Below, in pieces: positions 23,362 through 31,316 of a DNA stretch of 36,959 nt. Made by a program: the position numbers and the translations under genes. Origin of the DNA: CAZHGD01 sp964531735 (GTDB lineage Bacteria; Armatimonadota; UBA10988); contig CAZHGD010000066.1 of NCBI GenBank assembly GCA_964531735.1, positions 1-36,959 of the forward strand, read 5' to 3'. Under the pieces are notes generated by a model, which worked only from the letters and a program-made list of their open reading frames with translations, ran no database searches and had not been told where the DNA came from. Within the stretch, counting starts at the first letter, position 1, and each line of letters starts with the position of its first letter.

Positions 23362-24045
23362 ATGGACCGCGGCACAGTGCGTGGCGGGTTCACTCTCATC
23401 GAACTGCTGGTGGTGATCGCCATCATCGCCATTCTGGCGGCAATTCTGTTCCCCGTGTTTGCCAAGGCCCGCGAGAAGGCGCGGCAGTCGTCTTGTGCCA
23501 GCAACCTGAAGCAGATCGGCCTGGGCATGTTGCAGTACGTGCAGGACTATGACGAGACGGTGGTGCCCGACCGCATTCCGCCGTGGGGCACGGCGTCGGT
23601 GTACTACAGCACCATCCAGTTGCTCAGCCCGTACTTCAAGAGCGCGCAGGTGTTCGACTGCCCCAGCCAGTCGTCGGTGAAGTCGAGCGTAAGCTACAAC
23701 GGCTGCCGCAGCTACTCGTTCAACGAGCGGACGCCACGGCAGGCGCTGGCCGCTTTCCAGCAGCCGGCGCAGACGGTCTTCTCGGCCGATGTGACGCCGA
23801 ATGTGTATATGGGCGCCTGGGCGCTCTATGCCCCCTCGCGCGGCTACCGGCAGGATGCGGAGGACGGCTCCCAGTACTTCTACTGGAACAGCAACACCAC
23901 GCCGGACACGCATCTGTGGGTGCAGCTCAACTTCTGTGTGCGGCACAACCAGGTGGGCAACGTGGTCCACATGGACGGTCACTGCAAGGCGCAGAAGTAC
24001 CAGGTGCTCTACGCCAACGGCGCCAACACGTACTTCACGCCTTGA
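23362..24045 (+). CDS. Type II secretion pseudopilin-like protein (DUF1559-like), copy 3
   Basis: 227 residues. ATG 23362 follows AGGAG; the leader MDRGTVRGG ends in G-G/F-T-L-I-E-L-L. The hydrophobic helix and F-A-K-A-R-E-K-A-R-Q-S-S-C are almost identical to copies 1 and 2 also at DNA level. The head carries Y-V-Q-D-Y-D-E-T-V-V-P, several aromatic clusters, and a C-terminal H-N-Q-V-G-N-V-V-H-M-D-G-H. It lies 105 bases before the large secreted glycan protein on the same strand, the only case where a pseudopilin seems co-transcribed with a carbohydrate-active gene. Confidence 0.9.
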   Translation: MDRGTVRGGFTLIELLVVIAIIAILAAILFPVFAKAREKARQSSCASNLKQIGLGMLQYVQDYDETVVPDRIPPWGTASVYYSTIQLLSPYFKSAQVFDCPSQSSVKSSVSYNGCRSYSFNERTPRQALAAFQQPAQTVFSADVTPNVYMGAWALYAPSRGYRQDAEDGSQYFYWNSNTTPDTHLWVQLNFCVRHNQVGNVVHMDGHCKAQKYQVLYANGANTYFTP

Positions 24046-24114
24046 CGCCGGCGACGGTGGCGGCGCGCGGCTGACTGGCCCGTGCGCCGCTGACACAGAG
24101 GAGCGGACCCCGGG

Positions 24115-24136
24115 GCCGGCGAATGCTTCCGCCGGC
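24115..24136 (+). promoter_or_regulatory. Leader hairpin before the 1295-residue gene
   Basis: GCCGGCG (24115-24121) and CGCCGGC (24130-24136) form a 7-bp stem with an 8-base loop, ending five bases before the GGAG ribosome site of the next gene. It may be a weak terminator of the pseudopilin or a translational control element. Confidence 0.35.
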
Positions 24137-24150
24137 TACGGAGTCTCGCC

Positions 24151-27100
24151 ATGCGCTCCCTGTGGGTCGTCCTCCTTGCCGCCGCTTGGGCCATCGCCCA
24201 AGACCAGCCGGTCACCAATGGGGGCTTCGAGCAACTGGGGGCCGACGGCGTGGCCGTCGACTGGCAGCACGTGGGTGACCTGGTGGCCTACAGCGACCAC
24301 GCGCACGGCGGACGGCGGTCGCTGCGGCTCCAGCGCGGGCGCGATCTCGACGGTGAAGTGGGGCTCAACCGCGCCTGGGCGGCTGGCAGCGGGGCCCCGG
24401 GCAAGATGCTCGCGCAGCTCAAGGGCGCGCTGGCGTTCTGGTACCGCCTGGAGCAGTGTGACGAGGACGCCAAGGTCGCGGTCGGCGTGATCCCGATGAA
24501 CGCGAAGCCGCTGGAGGGCACTGGCTCGCCGCGCACCTACACCTATCTGCCGCGTCGGTTCGCCGGCGATGGGCAGTGGCACCGGGCGCTGGTGGCCTAT
24601 GACTTCACCGGCGACGCGCAGGTCAAATGGATCCATGTGGTGGCGCGCTTGCTCGGACCCGGCGCCTGCGAGGTGCTGCTGGACGACATTGCCTGGCTGC
24701 CGCAGGCCGGTCCGCTGCTGACCGTGGAGCGGCTGCGGCTGGCCCCGTCGGCCAAGGACCGGTTCGGCGCCGGCACGGTGGTGGTCACGCTGCGCAACAG
24801 CGGTGACCAGCCGCTGGGTGCGGTAACCGGCGCGGCCGCGCTGCCCGCCGGCTGGACCGCCGAGCCGGCCGCCGCCATCGATCGGCTGGCGCCCGGCGAG
24901 TACCGCAACCTGCTGCTGCCGGTCACCGGCCGCCGGCGCGGCAGCGCGGGGCTGACCGTGACCGCGCGCAGCGGTGACCAGACGGTGGTCGACGACCTGC
25001 GGCTGACCCCGCGCTACCGGTTGTCCGGCGTGCTGACGGACCCGGTGCTGCCGATGGCCGGCCGGCCGGTGCGCGTCACCGCGCTGGTGGACAACCGGGG
25101 CCTGGTCGAGGGTGAGCCGCAGTTGACCGCCGCCGTGGCTGACGCGCCGGCCCAAGTGGTGCCACTGCGCGCCGAGGCCGGCAATCCCCAGCGGCTGGTG
25201 GCCGACTGGAGTGTGCCGGCAGCGGCGGCCGGCGAGCTGCGGCTGCAAGTACGGCTCGCCGAGACGGGCCGGACCTTGGGCGAGGAGACCGTGCGGCTGC
25301 GCATCCGGCCGGCCGAGCGGCTGAGCTACCGCCCGGTGGCCGGCGCGCTGGAAGTGGCCGACTCGCCGGCCGGCGCGGTGGGCCGGCTGGTGGCCGACGG
25401 CAGGGTGCTGGCCGAACTGCCGCACCTGGGCTGCGTGGTGTACCGGCAGGGCGACGCGCTGCGCGAGGTCTGTCCGACGCGGCTACAGGCCCGCACCGCC
25501 GGACCGGGCCAAGTGGAGCTGTCGGCGCAGGAGACCGATGCCGATGGCGGCACCTGGCGGTTCACCTGGCTGGTCAGTGACCGGCCGGTGGCCAACGTCA
25601 CCTCGCTGCGCGCCGAAGCCACCTGCGATCAGCCGCGCGCGGTGGCCGCGTTCTACGGCCCCGACCTGCGCTCGGCGCCGCGGACCGGCGATGGCGTCTT
25701 CGCCGGTCTGGAATGGCTGGCGCCGGGTGAGCTGAGCAGCGATGACCTGGACATCGCCGCGGACCACCCCGACCGCGTGCGGCTGACCACGCACCCGAAC
25801 AACGTCACCATTCCGTTCATGGCCGTGGCCAACGCCGGGGGCGTGGTGGGGCTGCTGTGGCCGGCGCGCGGTGAGTGGTCGGCGGGCCTGGGCACGCCGC
25901 CGCGGCCGCTGGTCGACGATCTCGGTGTGCAGCCGGTGTTCGGCTCGCCTGACCGTTGGGCGCACACCACGGCTTCGCGCCTGGCGTTGATGGTGCCCAC
26001 GGTGCGCAGCGGGCTGAAAGAGAACCAGTTGGTGGCCGACCGGCCGGTGGCCTTGCCGGCCGGCGGGCGGCTGACCATCACCGCCGCGGCCTACTGCCAG
26101 CTCGGCGGTCGCGACCCGCTGGCGGCGATGGACGCCTGGTTCCAGGTCTACCGGCCCGAGCCGCTACCGGCGTATCCGCGCGGCAGCGCCGCCGCGGAGC
26201 TGGCGCTGTCGGCGCGCGCCTACCTGTCCAGCCTCTGGGACGAGGCCAGCGGACAGTGGTACAGCTTTCGGCTCGGACCGCAGGTGTCACTCGGCCAGGG
26301 GCGGTTCCCGAGCTTCGCCTACGACCTGTTGCAGTTCAGCCGGTTGGCGCCGAACGACCCGCTGGCTGGTGCCGCGCGGGCGCGGGTGGCGGCCACGCTG
26401 GCCGGCGACCAGACGCCCGAGGGCGAGGACGGCGGCTACTACGCCGGCGATCCGGGCCAGCGGCTGTTCGATGGGCTGAGCCTGGTCACCGACCGCCTGC
26501 GTGAGCGCGAGGCCGACGGCGGCTGGTCGTTCCAGCCGGTGGTCCACAGCAGCGGCATCTTCCGCGGCGCTGACTACTACGAGTTGGGCGAGCCGGGCCA
26601 GACGGGCGGTGGCCTGTTCGCCCAGCGTCTGGTGACGCTGCTCGAGCCGGCGCGGTTGTGCGGCGACCTGGAGACCTACCGACAGGTCCTGCCCAGCCTG
26701 CTGCGGTTGCAGAAGTTCAGCATTCCCACGGCCGCGCAGGTCTGGGAGATCCCGGTCCACTCGGCGGACGTGCTGGCCGCGGCCGATGCCTGCGAAGCCT
26801 ACCTGGAAGCGTACCTGCTGTCGGGCGAGCGCCGCTGGCTGGACGAGGCCAGACGCCAGGCGCGACTCGGCCTGCCGTTCGTCTACGTGTGGGGCGACCC
26901 GCACTGGCCCTGGATGCGGTACGGCTCGATTCCGGTCTATGGGGCCACTTGGTACCGCGGGTCATGGTTCGGGCGCCTCGTGCAGTGGAACGGGCTGCGG
27001 CTGGCGCGGGCGCTGCTCAAGCTGCACGCGCTCGATCCGGATACGCGCTGGGGCCACTTGAGCTGGCAGGACCTGGCCAAGGGTCTGATGCTCAGCGCCA

Positions 27101-28038
27101 TGGCGCAGCAACACGCCGCGGGCCAGTACGCCGGCCTGTGGCCCGACGCGCTCTACACGCACGATGGTGAGCGGGCGCAATGGGAGTTCGCGCCGCGGCA
27201 GATCCAGACCATCCACTTCGAGCTGCTGGGCCGCGCGGAGCTGCCGCGCACCATCTGCCTGCTGCCGGGCGATGCGGCCCCGCGGATCGGCTGCGCGGCC
27301 GACCGGCGGCTGACGGTCAGCACCGTGGCCGACTTCGCCGCCGCGGAGTACCGCCGAGACGGCACCGTGCGGCTGGTGGTGCGTCAGCCGAGCGCACCGG
27401 CGACGGTGCGACTGACCGTGGCCGGTCTGCTGCGCCCGCAAGCGGTGCGCGCCAACGGCAGGCCGCTGCCCGACCTGCCGGGGCTGACGCCGGCGGCGGA
27501 ACCGGGCTGCTGGTACCGCGACGACTGCCGCCTGCTGACCGTGGTCGTGCCCGCGGTGCCCGAGGTCGAACTGCTGCTGACCGGCGTCGCCCTGGCCACG
27601 ACCGACTGGCGGCCCCAGGAGATGGAGCGCCTGGCGTTCGACTTCGGCAAGGGCACCGGCGGTTGGCGGTCCAACCACCACCTGAGCCACTTCCGCGCCG
27701 AGGGTGGGCGCCTGAAGATGGTGGTGACCGGCGGCGACCCGTACCTGGTGCGCACCGGCTGCCGCTTCGCGCCCGACACCGTGCGCGTGGTCCGCCTGCG
27801 CCTGAAGGTGGCGGCCGGCGGCACCGGACAGTTCTTCTGGGCCACGACGCGCGAGCCGGCGTTCAGCGAGTCGAAGTCGCTGCACTTCACCGTGCCGGTG
27901 GGGCAAGACGCCGAGGTGACCATCCCCGTGGGCGAGCACCCGATGTGGCAGGGCCAGACCATCACCGCCATCCGCATCGACCCGATGGAGGACCCGGCGC
28001 GCGGCGCGGTCGAGATTCAGACGGTGCGCGGCGAGTGA
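24151..28038 (+). CDS. 1295-residue secreted multidomain carbohydrate-active protein
   Basis: Signal peptide MRSLWVVLLAAAWAIAQ. Residues ~20-190 (VTNGGFEQLGADG to DDIAWLPQA) are a CBM4/9-type binding domain. Residues ~195-390 look like two Ig-like/NEW3 spacers, and ~395-670 are a beta-rich super-sandwich like those before alpha-barrel lyases and hydrolases. From ~680 helical hairpins (A-R-A-Y-L-S-S-L-W, F-A-Y-D-L-L-Q-F-S-R-L, D-A-C-E-A-Y-L-E-A-Y-L-L-S-G) suggest an (alpha/alpha)n toroid; candidate acids are in Q-V-W-E-I-P-V-H-S-A-D and W-G-D-P-H-W-P. The last ~130 residues (DFGKGTGGWRSNHH...) form another binding jelly roll. A polysaccharide hydrolase or lyase is likely; the family cannot be named. 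It is the largest gene here. Confidence 0.75.
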   Translation: MRSLWVVLLAAAWAIAQDQPVTNGGFEQLGADGVAVDWQHVGDLVAYSDHAHGGRRSLRLQRGRDLDGEVGLNRAWAAGSGAPGKMLAQLKGALAFWYRLEQCDEDAKVAVGVIPMNAKPLEGTGSPRTYTYLPRRFAGDGQWHRALVAYDFTGDAQVKWIHVVARLLGPGACEVLLDDIAWLPQAGPLLTVERLRLAPSAKDRFGAGTVVVTLRNSGDQPLGAVTGAAALPAGWTAEPAAAIDRLAPGEYRNLLLPVTGRRRGSAGLTVTARSGDQTVVDDLRLTPRYRLSGVLTDPVLPMAGRPVRVTALVDNRGLVEGEPQLTAAVADAPAQVVPLRAEAGNPQRLVADWSVPAAAAGELRLQVRLAETGRTLGEETVRLRIRPAERLSYRPVAGALEVADSPAGAVGRLVADGRVLAELPHLGCVVYRQGDALREVCPTRLQARTAGPGQVELSAQETDADGGTWRFTWLVSDRPVANVTSLRAEATCDQPRAVAAFYGPDLRSAPRTGDGVFAGLEWLAPGELSSDDLDIAADHPDRVRLTTHPNNVTIPFMAVANAGGVVGLLWPARGEWSAGLGTPPRPLVDDLGVQPVFGSPDRWAHTTASRLALMVPTVRSGLKENQLVADRPVALPAGGRLTITAAAYCQLGGRDPLAAMDAWFQVYRPEPLPAYPRGSAAAELALSARAYLSSLWDEASGQWYSFRLGPQVSLGQGRFPSFAYDLLQFSRLAPNDPLAGAARARVAATLAGDQTPEGEDGGYYAGDPGQRLFDGLSLVTDRLREREADGGWSFQPVVHSSGIFRGADYYELGEPGQTGGGLFAQRLVTLLEPARLCGDLETYRQVLPSLLRLQKFSIPTAAQVWEIPVHSADVLAAADACEAYLEAYLLSGERRWLDEARRQARLGLPFVYVWGDPHWPWMRYGSIPVYGATWYRGSWFGRLVQWNGLRLARALLKLHALDPDTRWGHLSWQDLAKGLMLSAMAQQHAAGQYAGLWPDALYTHDGERAQWEFAPRQIQTIHFELLGRAELPRTICLLPGDAAPRIGCAADRRLTVSTVADFAAAEYRRDGTVRLVVRQPSAPATVRLTVAGLLRPQAVRANGRPLPDLPGLTPAAEPGCWYRDDCRLLTVVVPAVPEVELLLTGVALATTDWRPQEMERLAFDFGKGTGGWRSNHHLSHFRAEGGRLKMVVTGGDPYLVRTGCRFAPDTVRVVRLRLKVAAGGTGQFFWATTREPAFSESKSLHFTVPVGQDAEVTIPVGEHPMWQGQTITAIRIDPMEDPARGAVEIQTVRGE

Positions 28039-28067
28039 CGGCGCTTAAGCAGCCGGCCGGTGACGTT

Positions 28068-28163
28068 GTCCCGTAGGGGCGACCGAAGGGTCGCCCGGCT
28101 GCGGGCCACCAAGCGCCTACCGGGCAGTGACAGGGCGGGTACCAGGCCCCGCCCCTACCGGAC
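28068..28163. repeat. GTAGGGGCG-type intergenic palindromic repeat
   Basis: The outer arms GTCCCGTAGGGGCG (28068-28081) and CGCCCCTACCGGAC (28150-28163) pair with one mismatch. Inside are two stems: GGGCGACC-gaag-GGTCGCCC (28077-28096) and GGGCGGG/CCCGCCC (28133-28154). Elements bordered by GTAGGGGCG are common intergenic repeats in several environmental phyla. Here it fills the gap between convergent genes, so it can also act as a bidirectional transcript end. Confidence 0.65.
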
Positions 28164-28182
28164 AGGATCTCCGAGCGGCTGC

Positions 28183-28884
28183 TCAGGGCGCTTGCCAGTG
28201 GGCGCGGTGGACGTCGTTCTCGCTGAGGAAGCGCACACTGCCGTCCAGGAAGCCGACGTTGGCGCCGCGCTCGTGCCGCGGGGCGAGGAACGGCCCGTTG
28301 GCGTCGTAGAGCAGCACCTGCGACGACGGGCCGCGCAGCTTCGGCACGGTGACGCCCGCCAGGCCGATGGGCATGCCATAGCTGGGTCCCGAGGTGGCCT
28401 CGTCGCTGGGGCAATGGGTGTTCAGGCGGCCGGCCGACGCCGCGGCCAGCCGGGCCAGCCAGGCACCATCGGCCGGCAGCGTGTCGTCGTAGTCCTGGGC
28501 ATAGGCCATGATGGCCCGGGTCAGCTCCTTGACCGACGCCTCGCACACCGCGCGGCGCTGCTGCTCGCGCAGCCGGCCGGGGGAGTACAGCGTGGCCGCG
28601 ACGACCACCATCAGGCCGGCGGCGCAGAGCTCCAGCAGTCGCGGGTACGGGAACCAGGCCCGCCGCGGCGACGGCAGGCGCGCCATGACCTGTTCGGTGA
28701 AGCCGGGCCGCGCGGCGACGGCGCCGAACACCTCGCAGAACCGCTCGCGGTCGAGGCGCAAGGCGATCAGGTACTCGCGCGCGCCGGGCTGCGTATCGAG
28801 GATCAGGTCCAGCTCCGCCCGCTCGCCGGGGTCGAGGTCGGCGTCGTCATAGGCCAACAGGCGCTGTTGCCATCCGGGTTCCAT
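28183..28884 (-). CDS. Anti-sigma-like protein fused to a pseudopilin (DUF1559-like) head
   Basis: 233 residues. The start is one base after the sigma-factor stop, so translation is coupled. Residues 1-75 are charged and helical (Y-D-D-A-D-L-D-P-G-E-R-A-E-L, then a second helix) like the cytoplasmic tails of anti-sigma factors; the zinc motif H-x3-C-x2-C is absent. A single membrane helix lies at ~83-101. Residues 114-233 copy the pseudopilins of this window: S-V-K-E-L-T-R-A-I-M-A-Y-A-Q-D-Y-D-D matches L-K-Q-L-x4-L-A-Y-A-Q-D-Y-D-E, and H-E-R-G-A-N-V-G-F-L-D-G-S-V-R-F matches their H-x8-D-G motif. The class III signal itself is missing. Likely role: membrane anti-sigma that senses pseudopilin state. 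The architecture is an inference but the similarity is plain. Confidence 0.8.
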   Translation of the reverse strand: MEPGWQQRLLAYDDADLDPGERAELDLILDTQPGAREYLIALRLDRERFCEVFGAVAARPGFTEQVMARLPSPRRAWFPYPRLLELCAAGLMVVVAATLYSPGRLREQQRRAVCEASVKELTRAIMAYAQDYDDTLPADGAWLARLAAASAGRLNTHCPSDEATSGPSYGMPIGLAGVTVPKLRGPSSQVLLYDANGPFLAPRHERGANVGFLDGSVRFLSENDVHRAHWQAP

Positions 28885-28885
28885 C

Positions 28886-29446
28886 TCAAGCGCCTTTCCG
28901 TGCGGACACCACCCGCAGCGGCCGCACGTTCTCCTGGAGCGCCTCGAACAGCTCGCGGAGCCGGTTCTTGGCGCGGTGGCACCGCACCCGGACGTTGTTC
29001 ACCGTGGTGCCGAGCATGGCGGCGATCTCTTCGTACTCGAGATCCTGCAGGTACCGCGCGGCCAGCACCTGACGGTACTGGTCCGGCAGTTCGTTGAGCA
29101 GTTCGCACAGCTCGCCAGGCTCGTCCACGAAGTCCGGCGGTGCCGGCAGCATTTCCAGCCGGTCGGTCTCGACCTCGGTCGTTCGCGCGGCGCGGCGCAG
29201 ATGCTTGTAGCACAAGCGCTGCGTGATGCCGTGCAGCCAGGCGCCCACCCGGTGGGCATCACGCAGCTTGTGGATCTGTTTGAACGCCGCCACGAACGTG
29301 TCCTGGGCCAGGTCCTCGGCCGCATCGCGATCGCCGACCAGATGGTAAGCCACAGCCACCATGCGGTCTTTGTAGCGGTCGACCAGCGACGCAAAAGCCT
29401 CGACCTCACCGTCGCGCACGGCGGCGACCAGTTCGGCGTCGGTCAT
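28886..29446 (-). CDS. ECF-family RNA polymerase sigma factor
   Basis: 186 residues. ATG 29446 (M-T-D-A-E-L-V) is preferred; an in-frame ATG at 29470 has an equally good GGGAGG and cannot be excluded. Region 2 shows D-A-A-E-D-L-A-Q-D-T-F-V-A-A-F near 50, region 4 L-P-D-Q-Y-R-Q-V-L-A-A-R-Y-L-Q-D-L-E-Y-E-E-I-A-A-M-L-G with T-V-N-N-V-R-V-R-C-H-R-A-K-N-R-L as DNA-reading helix. It directs transcription of a small regulon and would be held by the coupled anti-sigma protein. It lies downstream of the SGNH and kinase genes in the same direction. Possible targets are the pseudopilin and glycan genes, but no shared promoter was established. Confidence 0.9.
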   Translation of the reverse strand: MTDAELVAAVRDGEVEAFASLVDRYKDRMVAVAYHLVGDRDAAEDLAQDTFVAAFKQIHKLRDAHRVGAWLHGITQRLCYKHLRRAARTTEVETDRLEMLPAPPDFVDEPGELCELLNELPDQYRQVLAARYLQDLEYEEIAAMLGTTVNNVRVRCHRAKNRLRELFEALQENVRPLRVVSARKGA

Positions 29447-29555
29447 GACCTCAGGACCTCCCGGACTCATGTTGCGGTATGCCTCCCACGAATTACACGG
29501 TTCCCCGGTGGTCGCGCGTCAACACCGTAACCTCCGCCGACGCCCCGCTGGTTCG

Positions 29556-31268
29556 TCACTTCGGCGTCAGCGCCACGTCGCCGACCAGGAAGCTGCCGGT
29601 CGAGTCGCGCGAGGACCAGACCAGCAGGCGGATGGCCGCGGCGCGGGCCGGGATGACCAGCTTGCCGGTCACCGGCTCCCAGCGGCCGACGAGGTTGCCG
29701 GCGGCGCGAATCAGGCTGATCTGCGGCTCGCCGGTGCCCGGCGCGTCGGCGTAGCTGGCCAGGTAGAGTCCGACGGTCCCGGTGCCGGCGGTCAGGCACT
29801 TCACCTGGGCCGTCGCCACGTACCGTTGGCCCGGCTTGACCGCCACCAGCGGCGACCACGCGCGGCGGTGGTCCTTGGCCGGCTTGGCCACCATCTGGTA
29901 CTCCAGAGCGCCGCGCCCCTCGACGCCTTGCCCGGCGGCCAGCCGCACCTCGTCGCCACCGTCGAGACGCCAGCCGTCGAGACCCGCCGCGAAGGTCCAC
30001 CGTTGCGGCTGCCCCGGTTCGACGGTCGGCTGTGTCGCCGCGGCCGCCTTCGGCGGCGTGACTCCGGCGGCGCCGGCCAGATAGCGCGCAATCAGGTCGG
30101 CCAGCCGCTGGTGCCCGGCCTCGTTCGGATGCGCCATGTCCGCGAACTCGTCCTCGATCGCCTCGCGGCCGATGGCCTTGAACGCCTGGTGCAGATCGAG
30201 ACAGGGCAGGCCCTGCTCCTTGGCCGTCTGCCGCACCACCTCCGCGAAGTCGTCCAGCATCAGGAACCGCGGCCCGGTGCCCGGCAGCGTGGCCATCAGC
30301 AGCACCGCCGTGCGGCCGCCGGTGCGGCGAGCCAGACGTTCGAGGTAGTCGAGCAACGACCGCTTGAAGTACTCCCGGCAGAACGTGTTGCTCTTGTCGT
30401 TGTAGCCGTAGAGCACGGTGACCAGGTCGGGCGGATCGCCGGCGAAGTCACGCGGCACCCAGGCGCGCGCGTCGTTGAGCCGGGCGCCGCCCACCGCGCG
30501 GCTAACGCAGGTCAGGCCGGGACTGCCCAGCCAGTCGCGCAGCCGCTGCTGCACGCCCACGGCGTAGCGGTCCTGGTCCTTGTTCGCCAAGGCCGTACCC
30601 GCGGTGATGCTGTCGCCCATGCAGACGATGCGGACTGGTTGCTTCGCCTTGAGCCGGGCGACGACGTCCTCGAACGGCCGCAACTTCGGCGCCGGACCAA
30701 CCGCCGGGGCCTGCTCGACAACCGTGATCTGGTCCACGGCGAAGGTGACCTTCGGCATGGGCTGGTTGTTGTGCCAGATGTTCCAGCGCGAGCCGAAGCG
30801 GAGCACGTTGATGCCGCTGGGCGGCAAGCCGCCGGGCGCGCCGAGCGCTTCGCACTGGCTCTCGGGCACGAAGTCGGCCCAGGCCACGGTGACCGGGTGC
30901 CAGTTGGTGTCGCGCAACGGGAAGTAGGCCACGTAGGTGTAGGCGCCCGCGTGACTGGTGCCGACGGCGAGGCAGCCGAACTGGTCCGAGCCGTCGCCCT
31001 TGACCTGGAACGATAGTCCCGCGGCCGTATCCCAGGCGAGGCAGCCCGGCAGCGGGCGGTTGCTCAGCTCGCGCTGCACCGTGCCCGGCAGCGTCACGGC
31101 CAGGGCGCCTTGCCCCACGGCGGCCGACGGCGCCTTGGCCACCGCGGCCCCACCGGCCGCCTTCCAGCCGGCGATGGACTCACAGTCGTCCAGCACGACG
31201 GGCGCGGCCCCCAACGGGACGGTCAACCAGCAGAGCAGGCAGCTCAAGAGGGTACGGGTTCGGGACAT
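29556..31268 (-). CDS. Secreted three-domain SGNH/GDSL esterase
   Basis: 570 residues with signal peptide MSRTRTLLSCLLCWLTVPLGA and GAGGTGA upstream of ATG 31268. Residues ~24-185 form a jelly-roll binding domain (V-V-L-D-D-C-E-S to V-D-Q-I-T-V-V). The catalytic domain ~210-410 has G-D-S-I-T-A-G (Ser220), G-Y-N-D near 285 (oxyanion Asn) and D-M-A-H-P-N-E-A-G-H (Asp/His pair near 380). A Pro/Ala linker leads to a second binding domain at ~430-570 (W-R-L-D-G-G-D-E-V). The enzyme likely deacylates an extracellular polysaccharide. The different domain order from the esterase at 2653-3801 argues against recent duplication. It may be in one transcript with the kinase (47 bases upstream). Confidence 0.85.
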   Translation of the reverse strand: MSRTRTLLSCLLCWLTVPLGAAPVVLDDCESIAGWKAAGGAAVAKAPSAAVGQGALAVTLPGTVQRELSNRPLPGCLAWDTAAGLSFQVKGDGSDQFGCLAVGTSHAGAYTYVAYFPLRDTNWHPVTVAWADFVPESQCEALGAPGGLPPSGINVLRFGSRWNIWHNNQPMPKVTFAVDQITVVEQAPAVGPAPKLRPFEDVVARLKAKQPVRIVCMGDSITAGTALANKDQDRYAVGVQQRLRDWLGSPGLTCVSRAVGGARLNDARAWVPRDFAGDPPDLVTVLYGYNDKSNTFCREYFKRSLLDYLERLARRTGGRTAVLLMATLPGTGPRFLMLDDFAEVVRQTAKEQGLPCLDLHQAFKAIGREAIEDEFADMAHPNEAGHQRLADLIARYLAGAAGVTPPKAAAATQPTVEPGQPQRWTFAAGLDGWRLDGGDEVRLAAGQGVEGRGALEYQMVAKPAKDHRRAWSPLVAVKPGQRYVATAQVKCLTAGTGTVGLYLASYADAPGTGEPQISLIRAAGNLVGRWEPVTGKLVIPARAAAIRLLVWSSRDSTGSFLVGDVALTPK

Positions 31269-31316
31269 GGGTCACCTCGACGGCTTCGGAGCCGCCGACA
31301 GGTTACCAGAGCGCGC

